From Motiliproteus sp047633175 (GTDB taxonomy: Bacteria; Pseudomonadota; Gammaproteobacteria; Pseudomonadales; Balneatricaceae): a DNA stretch of 64,000 nucleotides. The stretch lies in the NCBI GenBank assembly GCA_047633175.1, contig JBLIEQ010000020.1, positions 7,417 to 71,416 of the forward strand, in the 5' to 3' direction. Below are positions 1 through 13,990 of the stretch, piece after piece (the stretch's first letter is position 1; the number at the start of each line of letters is the position of its first letter). The translations under genes were made by a program, and so were the position numbers. Under the pieces are notes generated by a model. That model had not been told where the DNA came from. It did not search any database and saw only the letters and a list, made by a program, of their open reading frames with translations.

Positions 1-1626
1 CTTGGGAATAGTGCCACCGACGAGATCATTGATAAATTCTAAGCCCTCGTTATCGGAAGGCGAGAACTCTATCACGACATGTGCGTACTGACCCTTGCCG
101 CCTGTCTGACGAATAAACTTATGATTCGCAATGACAGGCGTTCGAATCTTCTCGCGGTACGACACGCGTGGCTTACCGACATTGGCATCTACCTTAAATT
201 CGCGCTTCATCCTATCGACGAGAATATCAAGGTGCAGTTCACCCATTCCAGAGATGATGGTCTGACCCGATTCAGGATCAGTTTCAACGCGGAATGAGGG
301 ATCTTCCAGAGCCAACTTACCCAGAGCCACCGCCATCTTCTCTTGATCTGGCACTGACTTTGGTTCAACCGCAACAGAGATAACAGGCTCGGGGAACTCC
401 ATCCGCTCGAGCACTATGACCTCATCGAGCGCACAGAAGGTATCACCTGTGGTGACATTCTTCATGCCGATCAGCGCTGCGATATCGCCTGCGTGAACTT
501 CTTTGATCTCTTCACGATTATTGGCGTGCAACTGCACCATTCGACCGACGCGTTCTTTCTTCTGCTTAACAGAGTTATAGACCGCATCACCCGATTTAAG
601 CGTGCCGGAGTAAACCCGGATAAAGGTTAGCGTTCCAACAAAAGCATCGGTCGCAATCTTGAATGCCAGCGCCGAAAACGGCGCCTTGTCATCGGCATCG
701 CGCGTCGCAGGGGAGTCCAGGCCATCATCGAGAACACCTTCGATTGGCTTGACTTCCAGTGGCGATGGCAACAGTTCGATAACCGCATCCAGCATGGCCT
801 GAACGCCTTTGTTCTTGAACGCCGAGCCGGTCAGTACAGGAACGATTTCGTTAGCCAGAGTGCGGGCGCGCAAACCCGCTTTGATCTCATCAACAGACAG
901 TTCACCTTCCATAAGGTACTTATCCATCAACTCTTCATTGGCTTCGGCCGCAGCCTCGACCATCTGCTCGCGCATTAGCTCGGCTTCATCGAGCATGTCA
1001 GCCGGAATATCGACCTCATCGAAGGTCATACCCTGATCGGCTTCATGCCAAAGAATCGCTTTCATCCGCATCAGATCGACAACACCTGTAAAGGCATCTT
1101 CGGCTCCGATCGGGATGTTGATGGGGACAGCCACGGCGCCCAGTCGGGTCCTGAGCTGCTCCACCACCCACGTAAAGTCAGCGCCTATACGGTCCATCTT
1201 ATTGACGAACACCAGACGCGGAACTTCATATTTATTAGCCTGCCGCCACACCGTTTCAGTCTGAGGCTGAACACCCGAAGAGGCGCACAACACCACCACC
1301 GCAGCATCGAGGACCCGCAATGAACGCTCGACTTCGATCGTGAAGTCGACGTGCCCGGGGGTATCGATGATATTGATGCGGTGCTTCTCAAACTGCTTAC
1401 TCATGCCAGACCAGAAACAGGTGGTAGCCGCGGAGGTAATGGTTATACCCCGCTCCTGCTCCTGCTCCATCCAGTCCATCGTGGCAGCACCGTCATGCAC
1501 CTCACCTAGCTTGTGAGACATGCCGGTATAGAACAAAACCCGCTCAGTCGTCGTCGTCTTTCCCGCATCAACATGAGCACAGATGCCGATATTGCGATAG
1601 CGAATAAGAGGAGTTTGACGAGCCAC
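1..1626 (-). CDS. fusA: Elongation factor G, N-terminal part (cut by window edge)
   Basis: Translational GTPase that drives ribosomal translocation and, with RRF, ribosome recycling in the cytoplasm. The first 542 codons are present out of a usual ~700; the frame is open at the left edge. The P-loop AHVDAGKTT lies at residues 17-25, followed by the DTPGH and NKMD GTPase motifs, then domains II and III. The start is GTG at 1626: an in-frame TAA lies two codons upstream, an AGGA Shine-Dalgarno precedes it, and the protein then begins ARQTPLIRYRN like other EF-Gs. It sits 15 bp after rpsG in a str operon (rpsL-rpsG-fusA); a tuf gene would be expected next, outside the window. Confidence 0.98.
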   Translation of the reverse strand, partial: MARQTPLIRYRNIGICAHVDAGKTTTTERVLFYTGMSHKLGEVHDGAATMDWMEQEQERGITITSAATTCFWSGMSKQFEKHRINIIDTPGHVDFTIEVERSLRVLDAAVVVLCASSGVQPQTETVWRQANKYEVPRLVFVNKMDRIGADFTWVVEQLRTRLGAVAVPINIPIGAEDAFTGVVDLMRMKAILWHEADQGMTFDEVDIPADMLDEAELMREQMVEAAAEANEELMDKYLMEGELSVDEIKAGLRARTLANEIVPVLTGSAFKNKGVQAMLDAVIELLPSPLEVKPIEGVLDDGLDSPATRDADDKAPFSALAFKIATDAFVGTLTFIRVYSGTLKSGDAVYNSVKQKKERVGRMVQLHANNREEIKEVHAGDIAALIGMKNVTTGDTFCALDEVIVLERMEFPEPVISVAVEPKSVPDQEKMAVALGKLALEDPSFRVETDPESGQTIISGMGELHLDILVDRMKREFKVDANVGKPRVSYREKIRTPVIANHKFIRQTGGKGQYAHVVIEFSPSDNEGLEFINDLVGGTIPK

Positions 1627-1641
1627 GGCTTAATCCTTTGC

Positions 1642-2112
1642 TTAGAAGCGGTAGTGAGAGAAGGCTTTGTTGGCTTCAGCCATACGGTGCACATCTTCAC
1701 GCTTCTTAACGGCAGAACCACGACCTTCGGCCGCATCGCTCAGCTCGCCGGCCAGACGCAGTGCCATAGACTTCTCACCACGCTTACGCGCAGCTTCTAC
1801 CAACCAACGCATGGCTAGAGCACCACGACGTGAAGGACGTACTTCGACCGGCACCTGGTAAGTTGCACCACCGACACGGCGAGACTTAACCTCGACCATT
1901 GGCTGGGCAGTTTCCAACGCCTTGACGAAAATTTCGAGAGGGTCGCTGGCACCACGCTCTTGGATCTTGTCCAGTGCGCCATACACGATACGCTCGGCTA
2001 CAGATTTCTTACCGCTGACCATCACGTGATTCATGAATTTGGCCAGGGTTACATTACCGAATTTTGGATCCGGCAGTACATCGCGTTTTGCGACTACGCG
2101 TCTTCTAGGCAT
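1642..2112 (-). CDS. rpsG: 30S ribosomal protein S7
   Basis: S7 nucleates assembly of the 30S head by binding the 3' domain of 16S rRNA. The 156 residues match the family length, beginning MPRRRVVAKRDVLPDPKFG and containing the typical GGATYQVPVEV segment. Second gene of the str operon, 155 bp after rpsL and 15 bp before fusA. In E. coli S7 represses translation of this operon by binding the rpsL-rpsG spacer. The spacer here (2113-2267) is long enough to hold such a site, but I did not identify the structure. Confidence 0.98.
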   Translation of the reverse strand: MPRRRVVAKRDVLPDPKFGNVTLAKFMNHVMVSGKKSVAERIVYGALDKIQERGASDPLEIFVKALETAQPMVEVKSRRVGGATYQVPVEVRPSRRGALAMRWLVEAARKRGEKSMALRLAGELSDAAEGRGSAVKKREDVHRMAEANKAFSHYRF

Positions 2113-2267
2113 GATAAGCCCCTATAAAGTAGGTCTTCAGGTTAATTCGGGCACCTATACAAAGCATAAAGGCCCGCCTTACTCTTATCGTCAACAACGT
2201 CCGGTTGCAGTCCAGGACTACAACGGCAGAGTGCTCACGTCAGTCATAACAACTCGGTAACGAATTA

Positions 2268-2642
2268 TTACTTCTTAGGACGTTTGGCACCATACTTGGA
2301 ACGCGCTTGTTTACGATCGGAAACTCCGGAAGCATCCAGAGCACCGCGAACGGTGTGGTAACGTACACCAGGTAGATCTTTAACACGGCCACCACGAATA
2401 AGAACAACACTGTGTTCTTGCAGGTTGTGACCTTCACCACCGATGTAGGATGTAACTTCGTAGCCATTGGTCAGGCGCACACGACATACCTTACGCAAAG
2501 CCGAGTTAGGCTTCTTAGGGGTAGTGGTGTAAACCCGAGTGCAAACGCCACGACGTTGAGGACATGCCTGCAAAGCAGGTACGTCGCTCTTAACGACATT
2601 GCGTTTACGCGGATTACGAACCAATTGGTTAACTGTAGCCAT
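2268..2642 (-). CDS. rpsL: 30S ribosomal protein S12
   Basis: S12 is a decoding-centre protein that controls translational accuracy. It has 124 residues, the standard length, beginning MATVNQLVRNPRKR. The TPKKPNSALRKV loop and the GRVKDLPGVRYH loop carry the two lysines where streptomycin-resistance substitutions arise in other bacteria; both are wild type here. First gene of the str operon, separated from rpoC by a terminator (2696-2724), so it probably has its own promoter just upstream. Confidence 0.98.
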   Translation of the reverse strand: MATVNQLVRNPRKRNVVKSDVPALQACPQRRGVCTRVYTTTPKKPNSALRKVCRVRLTNGYEVTSYIGGEGHNLQEHSVVLIRGGRVKDLPGVRYHTVRGALDASGVSDRKQARSKYGAKRPKK

Positions 2643-2695
2643 TCAGCTTAACTCCACGCTTCTTACTTACTTAGAAAATAAGCAAAAGCTCCATA

Positions 2696-2724
2696 CAAAA
2701 AGGCAGAATCCTTACGATCCTGCC
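2696..2724 (-). terminator. Rho-independent terminator after rpoC
   Basis: On the minus strand GGCAGGAT and ATTCTGCC form an 8-bp stem (one G-U pair) around a 7-nt loop, followed directly by TTTTT. It lies 91 bp past the rpoC stop and 54 bp before rpsL, so it would separate the rplKAJL-rpoBC transcript from the str operon. Confidence 0.75.
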
Positions 2725-2814
2725 ACGAAGGGGCGACATTTTAATCATCTCGCCCGCCAGAGTCAATACTGGAAAGACGCTAAGGCATCAATCCGTATCG
2801 ACTCGATCTGGCGA

Positions 2815-7059
<4,245 letters not shown>

Positions 7060-7131
7060 CGGCCGTCGCTCCTTCCGGAGTTAACGACCAGGATGGCTGC
7101 CGGCCACCCTGGTCAGTTTGATCACTGCTGC

Positions 7132-10100
7132 TTATTCGTTTTCGAGCTCGATATCGATACCCAGTGAACGTATCTCTTTGACCAACACGTTGAAGGACTC
7201 AGGCATGCCTGGCTCCATCCGGTGATCACCGTCCACGATGTTTTTATACATCTTGGTCCGGCCGTTCACATCGTCCGACTTCACAGTCAGCATCTCTTGC
7301 AGCGTGTAAGCGGCGCCATAGGCTTCCAGTGCCCAAACCTCCATTTCACCAAAGCGCTGACCACCGAACTGCGCCTTACCACCCAGCGGCTGCTGAGTAA
7401 CCAGACTGTAAGAACCCGTAGAACGCGCATGCATTTTGTCATCAACCAGGTGGTTCAGCTTCAGCATGTACATGTAACCAACAGTTACAGGACGATCGAA
7501 AGCATCACCGGTACGACCATCGATCAGGGTGACCTGACCCGTGTCGCTAAGTCCGGCCATCCGTAGCAACTCTTTGATTTCGTGCTCTTTAGCACCATCA
7601 AAAGCGGGAGTAGCCATAGGCACACCGGCACGCAGGTTTTGCGCCAGTTCGAGAATATCTTCGTCAGACATCGACTCAAGATCTTCCTTACGGCCACCAC
7701 CAACGGTGTTGTAAATCTGATTCAATAGCTTACGAACCTTACCAACCTTGGCTTTCTGTTCCATCAGATCATTGATCAGATCGCCCAGGCCCTTGGCTGC
7801 GGCACCGAAGTGAGTCTCCAGAACCTGACCCACGTTCATCCGCGACGGTACACCGAGCGGGTTCAGGACGATATCGATCGGCCGCCCCTTCTCGTCGTAA
7901 GGCATATCTTCAACCGGCTTAATCACCGAGATAACACCTTTGTTACCATGACGACCGGCCATCTTATCGCCGGGCTGCAGGTGACGCTTAATCGCCACAT
8001 AAACCTTAACGATCTTAAGCACGCCTGGCGCCAGATCATCACCCTGCTGCAGCTTGCGTTTCTTATCTTCGTACTTTTCGTCCAGCTGCTGGCGACGCTC
8101 TACCAGATGCTCCTGAGCACGTTCGAGCTGCTCAGTCAGCGCCTCATCACTGACCCGAATCTTGAACCAGTCAGATTTCGTCAGCCCACCCAGAAACTCG
8201 GTCGTGATCAACTCACCCTTCTTAAGGTCAGCACCACCGTCGGCCTTAACGCCAACCAGCACCTTGTGCAGACGCTCGAAGGTAGCACCCTCAACGATAC
8301 GGAATTCGTCGTTAAGATCCTTACGGATAGAGGTCAACTGCTCCTCTTCGATCTCGATCGCACGAGCATCCTTCTCGACACCGTCGCGGGTAAAGACCTG
8401 GACGTCGATAACGGTACCCTTGGTGCCGGTCTTAACCCGCAGCGAGGTATCTTTAACGTCAGAGGCTTTTTCACCGAAGATCGCACGTAACAGCTTCTCT
8501 TCCGGTGTCAGCTGAGTCTCGCCCTTAGGCGTGACCTTACCCACCAGAATATCGCCAGGCCCGACTTCGGCACCGATATAAACGATACCGGACTCGTCCA
8601 GCTTACCCAGAGCGCCCTCACCTACGTTGGGAATATCCGAGCTGATCTCCTCAGATCCCAGCTTGGTATCCCGAGCCACACAGGTCAGTTCCTGGATGTG
8701 GATCGTGGTGAAACGGTCTTCCTCGACGACGCGCTCGGAGATCAGAATCGAATCTTCGAAGTTGTAGCCATTCCACGGCATAAAGGCGATACGCATGTTC
8801 TGACCCAGGGCCAGCTCGCCCATATCGACAGAGGGGCCATCCGCCATGATGTCGCCGCGCACAACAGCTTCACCGATACGCACCAGCGGACGCTGATTGA
8901 TACAGGTGTTCTGGTTAGAGCGCACGTATTTGGTCAGGTTGTAGATATCGACACCGGCTTCACCGATCTGGACTTCGTCATCGTTAACCCGGACCACGAT
9001 ACGACCCGAATCCACAGATTCGATATTACCACCACGGTCAGCCACCACACAGACGCCGGAATCACGTGCTACGTTACGCTCCATCCCGGTACCGACCAGC
9101 GGCTTTTGTGCCCGCAGTGTCGGAACAGCCTGACGCTGCATGTTCGAGCCCATCAGAGCCCGGTTAGCATCATCGTGCTCCAGGAACGGAATCAGCGACG
9201 CGGCCACCGAAACGACCTGGCGCGGCGAGACATCCATAAAGGTCACCTTGGCAGGTGGCATTACGGTAAATTCATTTTCATGCCGTACGGCTACCAGATC
9301 ATCGATCAGACGATTCTTGGAATCCATATTGGCGTTAGCCTGAGCGACGACATGCTCGGCTTCATCGATCGCCGACAGGAAAACGATCTCGTCGGTTACC
9401 AGGCCATCGACAACCTTCCGATACGGGCTCTCGAGGAAACCATAGCTGTTGGTGCGGGCATAGGTTGCCAACGAGTTGATCAGACCGATGTTCGGCCCTT
9501 CAGGCGTCTCGATCGGGCAAACACGTCCGTAATGCGTCGGGTGGACGTCACGGACTTCAAAGCCGGCACGTTCACGAGTAAGACCACCAGGTCCTAGCGC
9601 AGAAACACGACGCTTGTGGGTGACTTCCGACAGCGGATTGTTCTGATCCATAAACTGGGACAGCTGACTGGAGCCAAAGAACTCCTTAACAGCAGCGGCA
9701 ACCGGCTTAGCATTGATCAGATCCTGCGGCATCAGACCGTCAGATTCAGCCATGGAAAGACGCTCGCGCACGGCGCGCTCAACCCGAACCAGACCAACCC
9801 GGAACTGGTTCTCGGCCATCTCACCGACAGAACGTACCCGGCGGTTACCGAGGTGATCGATATCGTCGACCACTCCCTTACCGTTACGGATACTGATCAG
9901 CGTCTTGAGAACCTCAAGAATATCGCCTCTGTCCAGCGTTCCCGTACCCAGGATCTCTTCACGACCCAGACGACGGTTAAACTTCATCCGCCCCACTTCA
10001 GACAGATCGTAGCGATCCAGGCTGAAGAACAGGTTTTCAAACAACCCTTCGGCAGACTCTTTAGTAGGCGGCTCGCCCGGACGCATCATCCGGTAGATCT

Positions 10101-11211
10101 CTACCAACGCCTCAAGCTGATTGCGCGTAGGATCAATCCGCAGAGTCTCGGAGATAAAGGAGCCACAATCGAGATCGTTGACATACAGGGTCTGCAGTGT
10201 CTCTATACCGGCATGGTGAATCGCCGTGAGCAACTCTGCTGTGATCTCATCGTTTGCTTCTGCGATGATCTCACCCGTAGAGGGATGTACCACGTCCTTA
10301 GCCACGGCCTTACCAAGCAGGTAATCCTCTGGCACTTCCAGAACAGACACCTTGGCTTTTTCAAGCTCTTTGATATGTCTCGCGGTGATCCGACGACCCG
10401 TCTCTACGATCACCTTGCCTTTACCATCTTTCAGGTCAAAGGAGGCGGTCTCACCACGCAGCCGTGATGCGACCAGCGCCAAAGAGGCACTGCCTTCACT
10501 GAGGGCGTAATGATCGGTTTCGAAAAAGGTATCCAGAATTTCCTGGGTGGTCATACCCAGTGCACGCATCAGGATAGAAGCGGGCAGTTTACGACGGCGA
10601 TCGATACGGACAAAAACGTTGTCCTTAGGATCGAACTCGAAGTCGAGCCAGGAACCACGGTAGGGAATAACGCGTGCCGAATACAGCAATTTACCGGACG
10701 AATGCGTCTTACCCTTGTCGTGATCGAAGAACACGCCAGGAGAACGGTGTAACTGGGAAACGATAACACGCTCGGTACCATTGATAACGAAGGTACCGTT
10801 GTCCGTCATCAGGGGCATCTCGCCCATGTAGACTTCCTGCTCCTTGATATCCTTGATCGCCTTGTTAGAAGACTCTCGATCGTAGATAACCAGCCGCACT
10901 TTAACCCGCAGCGGAGCGGCGTAGGTAACTCCGCGCAGTTGACACTCTTTGACATCAAAGCCTGGCTCACCTAAACGGTAGCCAGCATACTCTAACGCCG
11001 CGTTGCCGGAATAAGAGGTGATCGGAAACACGGAATTAAACGCCGCGTGCAGTCCGACTTCTTTTTTATCATCTGCGGATGTCGTACCTGTTTGTAAAAA
11101 CTTGCGGTACGAATCGATCTGGATAGCCAGCAAATATGGCACATCCATGACGTGAGGCAATTTACCGAAATCCTTACGGATACGCTTTTTTTCTGTGAAC
11201 GTGTAAGCCAT
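7132..11211 (-). CDS. rpoB: DNA-directed RNA polymerase subunit beta
   Basis: Beta subunit of RNA polymerase, forming the active-site cleft with beta'. 1359 residues (E. coli 1342). The rifampicin-binding cluster SSQLSQFMDQNNPLSEVTHK and the following RRVSALGPGGL are wild type. The start was set at ATG 11211 (MAYTFTEKKRIRKDFG), not ten codons upstream, because the protein then begins as in other gammaproteobacteria and GGGGA lies at proper spacing. It is preceded by a strong hairpin with a T-run (11317-11345) that probably attenuates transcription from the ribosomal protein genes. Confidence 0.99.
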   Translation of the reverse strand: MAYTFTEKKRIRKDFGKLPHVMDVPYLLAIQIDSYRKFLQTGTTSADDKKEVGLHAAFNSVFPITSYSGNAALEYAGYRLGEPGFDVKECQLRGVTYAAPLRVKVRLVIYDRESSNKAIKDIKEQEVYMGEMPLMTDNGTFVINGTERVIVSQLHRSPGVFFDHDKGKTHSSGKLLYSARVIPYRGSWLDFEFDPKDNVFVRIDRRRKLPASILMRALGMTTQEILDTFFETDHYALSEGSASLALVASRLRGETASFDLKDGKGKVIVETGRRITARHIKELEKAKVSVLEVPEDYLLGKAVAKDVVHPSTGEIIAEANDEITAELLTAIHHAGIETLQTLYVNDLDCGSFISETLRIDPTRNQLEALVEIYRMMRPGEPPTKESAEGLFENLFFSLDRYDLSEVGRMKFNRRLGREEILGTGTLDRGDILEVLKTLISIRNGKGVVDDIDHLGNRRVRSVGEMAENQFRVGLVRVERAVRERLSMAESDGLMPQDLINAKPVAAAVKEFFGSSQLSQFMDQNNPLSEVTHKRRVSALGPGGLTRERAGFEVRDVHPTHYGRVCPIETPEGPNIGLINSLATYARTNSYGFLESPYRKVVDGLVTDEIVFLSAIDEAEHVVAQANANMDSKNRLIDDLVAVRHENEFTVMPPAKVTFMDVSPRQVVSVAASLIPFLEHDDANRALMGSNMQRQAVPTLRAQKPLVGTGMERNVARDSGVCVVADRGGNIESVDSGRIVVRVNDDEVQIGEAGVDIYNLTKYVRSNQNTCINQRPLVRIGEAVVRGDIMADGPSVDMGELALGQNMRIAFMPWNGYNFEDSILISERVVEEDRFTTIHIQELTCVARDTKLGSEEISSDIPNVGEGALGKLDESGIVYIGAEVGPGDILVGKVTPKGETQLTPEEKLLRAIFGEKASDVKDTSLRVKTGTKGTVIDVQVFTRDGVEKDARAIEIEEEQLTSIRKDLNDEFRIVEGATFERLHKVLVGVKADGGADLKKGELITTEFLGGLTKSDWFKIRVSDEALTEQLERAQEHLVERRQQLDEKYEDKKRKLQQGDDLAPGVLKIVKVYVAIKRHLQPGDKMAGRHGNKGVISVIKPVEDMPYDEKGRPIDIVLNPLGVPSRMNVGQVLETHFGAAAKGLGDLINDLMEQKAKVGKVRKLLNQIYNTVGGGRKEDLESMSDEDILELAQNLRAGVPMATPAFDGAKEHEIKELLRMAGLSDTGQVTLIDGRTGDAFDRPVTVGYMYMLKLNHLVDDKMHARSTGSYSLVTQQPLGGKAQFGGQRFGEMEVWALEAYGAAYTLQEMLTVKSDDVNGRTKMYKNIVDGDHRMEPGMPESFNVLVKEIRSLGIDIELENE

Positions 11212-11316
11212 CAGCAATCCCCAGCTTGTGCACCGAATCAATCAAACAACAGAAGAGACACAGCGAATCTTCTGCCAGAAACCGTCAGGACTCATATACA
11301 GTCCTGGTATAACGGC

Positions 11317-11345
11317 AAAAAGGCCGGTGACAACGGTCACCGGCC
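11317..11345 (-). terminator. Attenuator-like hairpin between rplL and rpoB
   Basis: On the minus strand GGCCGGTGAC and GTCACCGGCC form a perfect 10-bp stem with a 4-nt loop, followed by TTTTT. It lies 49 bp after the rplL stop and 106 bp before rpoB. In E. coli the rplL-rpoB spacer holds a partial terminator that lowers rpoBC expression relative to L7/L12; the same role is inferred here from position and structure. Confidence 0.8.
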
Positions 11346-11393
11346 AATTGCGCAATTTACAATTACGCAGCTAACGCCAGAGGCGTTGCGTCC

Positions 11394-11759
11394 TTACTTG
11401 ACTTCAACAGTCGCGCCGGCAGCTTCCAGTGCAACTTTCAGCTCTTCAGCTTCAGCCGCAGAAACGCCCTGCTTAACAGGACCTGGTGCGCCATCGACAA
11501 CAGCCTTAGCTTCTTTCAAGCCAAGGCCTGTTGCAGCGCGAACAGCTTTGATCACGTTAACTTTCTTCTCGCCGATAGAGGCCAGGTTAACGTCAAATTC
11601 TGTTTGCTCTTCAACTGCTTCAGCAGCCTCACCAGCAACAGCAACAGCAGCTGCGGCTGAAACGCCGAACTTCTCTTCCATCGCGGAAACAAGTTCAGCA
11701 ACGTCCATTACAGACATGTCGGCGATTGCGTTAATGATATCTTCTTTTGTCAGAGACAT
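11394..11759 (-). CDS. rplL: 50S ribosomal protein L7/L12
   Basis: Stalk protein, present as dimers on L10, that recruits translational GTPases. 121 residues: N-terminal dimerisation helix, an Ala/Val-rich hinge around residues 35-55, then the C-terminal domain with KVNVIKAVRAATGLGLKEAK, the factor-binding surface. It follows rplJ by 81 bp and is followed by the attenuator-like hairpin before rpoB. Confidence 0.98.
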   Translation of the reverse strand: MSLTKEDIINAIADMSVMDVAELVSAMEEKFGVSAAAAVAVAGEAAEAVEEQTEFDVNLASIGEKKVNVIKAVRAATGLGLKEAKAVVDGAPGPVKQGVSAAEAEELKVALEAAGATVEVK

Positions 11760-11840
11760 GTTGAATCCTGATATTACGTGAGCAGATGCTCGTTAATTCG
11801 TTGAATAACCAGACTGTACAGCAACTTATTAAGTCAGTGC

Positions 11841-12335
11841 TCAGGCGGCTTCTTGTTCTTTCTGATCGCGAACGGCCGCTAAGGTGCGAACCAGCTTGCC
11901 AGCAGAAGCTTCCTTCATAACGCTCATCAGCTTAGCAATCGCCTCATCGTAGGTCGGCAAGCTTGCCAACACATCGACAGAGATTGGACTGCCTTCGAAG
12001 GCAGCCGCTTTCAGCTCAAGCTTCTCATTACCCTTGGCGAACGCCTTCAGGATGCGCGCACCGGCACCTGGATGTTCGTTAGAGAATGCAAGAATGCTTG
12101 GACCGACAAATGTCTCAGTAAGACATTCGTAAGCGGTGCCTTCCAGCGCGCGACGTGCCAGTGTGTTACGCACTACGCGTAGCCACACTCCACTTTCACG
12201 GGCCTGCTTACGCAGCTCTGTCATCTTCGCAACGGTCACGCCGCGAGAGTCTGCAACGACAGCAGACAGAGCGCTCTGAGCAGCTTCCTGGACTTCAGCG
12301 ACGATCGCTTTTTTGTCCTCGAGTCCTAGTGCCAC
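11841..12335 (-). CDS. rplJ: 50S ribosomal protein L10
   Basis: Base of the ribosomal stalk, anchoring L7/L12 to 23S rRNA. 164 residues with the start at GTG 12335 (VALGLEDKKAIVAEV), which matches E. coli L10 MALNLQDKQAIVAEV in length and alignment. AGGAG lies 8 nt upstream. The 16 extra upstream codons that are open in this frame have no family counterpart. In E. coli the L10-L12 complex represses its own translation through the leader RNA; a long leader is present here too. Confidence 0.96.
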   Translation of the reverse strand: MALGLEDKKAIVAEVQEAAQSALSAVVADSRGVTVAKMTELRKQARESGVWLRVVRNTLARRALEGTAYECLTETFVGPSILAFSNEHPGAGARILKAFAKGNEKLELKAAAFEGSPISVDVLASLPTYDEAIAKLMSVMKEASAGKLVRTLAAVRDQKEQEAA

Positions 12336-12668
12336 TAGTTGTACTCCTGGATTTAAGCCTGGCCATGGGTCAATAAAACCCACCTGGCATCAGCCTTGTT
12401 ACCTTCGCCTCTCCGGAGTCATTACAGGAGAGGAACTCAATCGGTGTTAGATCCAATAAAATCTGAATCGGGTCACCATCTGCGCAGGCACTCCTGTCGG
12501 AGACCATTAAGGGAGACTAAACAGCCGCCTCCCACCTGCGGTCTTTGACGGCCCCTGCTGCTACCCGGATAAACGCACTACCCGGCAACCGGCAAGGACC
12601 CCAAAGTTCGTTCGCACGCTCCAGACCAGAGGCCTGAAACCTGCAGATCCCGCGTGAGCGGGATCCAA
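12336..12668 (-). promoter_or_regulatory. rplJ leader, probable L10 autoregulatory region
   Basis: A 333-bp gap between rplA and rplJ, both on the minus strand. It is GC-rich with several potential stems and no reading frame that resembles a protein. In this position gammaproteobacteria carry the rplJL promoter and the L10-binding leader RNA. The assignment rests on position, length and structure potential; I did not resolve the kink-turn. Confidence 0.5.
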
Positions 12669-13364
12669 TCAAATAATCAGACTTCCAAGCTCTACCTGCA
12701 GGCCGGGGCCCATGGTAGTCGACAGGGAAATCTTCTTGAAATAGATGCCCTTGGCAGAAGAAGGCTTAAGCCGCTTCAGCTCAGAAACAAGGGCTTCGAT
12801 GTTCTCTTTGATCGCAGCAGGCTGAAAATCAACCTTGCCGACGGCACCGTGAACGATACCGTTCTTATCGGTGCGGAAACGTACCTGGCCTGCCTTAGCA
12901 TTACGAACCGCCGTGGCAACATCCGCAGTCACTGTACCTACCTTGGGGTTAGGCATCAGACCACGTGGGCCTAGGATCGTACCCAGCTGACCGACAACTC
13001 GCATCGCATCAGGAGAGGCGATAACCACATCAAAGTTCAGATCGCCACCCTTGATAGAAGCAGCAAGATCATCAAAACCAACAATATCCGCACCGGCTGC
13101 CTTAGCTTTCTCAGCGTTTTCGCCCTGAGCAAACACAGCAACACGCACATCTTTACCCGTACCGTTCGGCAGTACAGAAGCACCACGAACAACCTGGTCA
13201 GACTTACGCGGGTCGACACCCAGGTTGACAGCAACCTCGATGGACTCTTTAAACTTAACCGTAGATAACTCACTCAGGAGTGTCACAGCATCTTCGATCG
13301 CATACTGCTTACCCAGCGTTACTTTTTCAGCAATCGCCTTGGTACGTTTTGTCAACTTAGCCAT
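12669..13364 (-). CDS. rplA: 50S ribosomal protein L1
   Basis: L1 stalk protein that moves deacylated tRNA out of the E site. 231 residues (E. coli 234), beginning MAKLTKRTKAIAEKV, with the LGPRGLMPNPKVGTVT signature in the second domain. The ATG overlaps the rplK stop by one base (TAATG), so translation is coupled; in E. coli L1 represses translation of rplKA. Confidence 0.98.
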   Translation of the reverse strand: MAKLTKRTKAIAEKVTLGKQYAIEDAVTLLSELSTVKFKESIEVAVNLGVDPRKSDQVVRGASVLPNGTGKDVRVAVFAQGENAEKAKAAGADIVGFDDLAASIKGGDLNFDVVIASPDAMRVVGQLGTILGPRGLMPNPKVGTVTADVATAVRNAKAGQVRFRTDKNGIVHGAVGKVDFQPAAIKENIEALVSELKRLKPSSAKGIYFKKISLSTTMGPGLQVELGSLII

Positions 13365-13798
13365 TACGCTGCTCCATCCACTGTCAGACCCATACTACGA
13401 GCAGTGCCCGCAATAGTACGTACCGCTGCGTCCATATCGGCAGCAGTCAGATCAGGCATTTTGGTCGTCGCGATCTCTTCCAGCTGAGCCGTCGTGACCG
13501 CACCTACTTTAACGGTATTGGGACGCCCGGAACCACTCTTGATCCCGGCAGCTTTAAGCAGCAGCACGGCAGCAGGAGGAGTCTTAGTGATGAAGGTGAA
13601 ACTGCGATCAGCATAAACAGTGATCACAACAGGAGTAGGCAAGCCCACTTCCAAACCCTGTGTAGAGGCGTTAAACGCCTTACAGAATTCCATGATATTA
13701 ACACCGTGCTGACCTAACGCAGGCCCTACGGGTGGGCTTGGGTTCGCTTTACCTGCCGCAACCTGCAGTTTGATATACGCCGTGACTTTCTTAGCCAT
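13364..13798 (-). CDS. rplK: 50S ribosomal protein L11
   Basis: GTPase-centre protein that binds 23S rRNA near helices 43-44 and is needed for the RelA response. 144 residues (E. coli 142). The start was placed at ATG 13798 (MAKKVTAYIKLQVAAGKANP), with AGGAAAG upstream; the 19 codons further upstream have no family match. The N-terminal PSPPVGPALGQHG motif is intact. The stop overlaps the rplA start. Confidence 0.97.
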   Translation of the reverse strand: MAKKVTAYIKLQVAAGKANPSPPVGPALGQHGVNIMEFCKAFNASTQGLEVGLPTPVVITVYADRSFTFITKTPPAAVLLLKAAGIKSGSGRPNTVKVGAVTTAQLEEIATTKMPDLTAADMDAAVRTIAGTARSMGLTVDGAA

Positions 13799-13990
13799 GA
13801 TCTTTCCTCGTGTGGGTACGAACGCCTTGCGGCTCCCCGATTTACTCACTGCCAAACCAGCTCGGCAGTAACTATTTAAATTCTTTGCTGAGGGTCTAAC
13901 TTACGTCTAATCCAACAAGCCCGACTACCAACGACGAAAAAGCAGCGACAGGACCAAGTCCTATCACCGCATTAACAATGTCGATCAAAT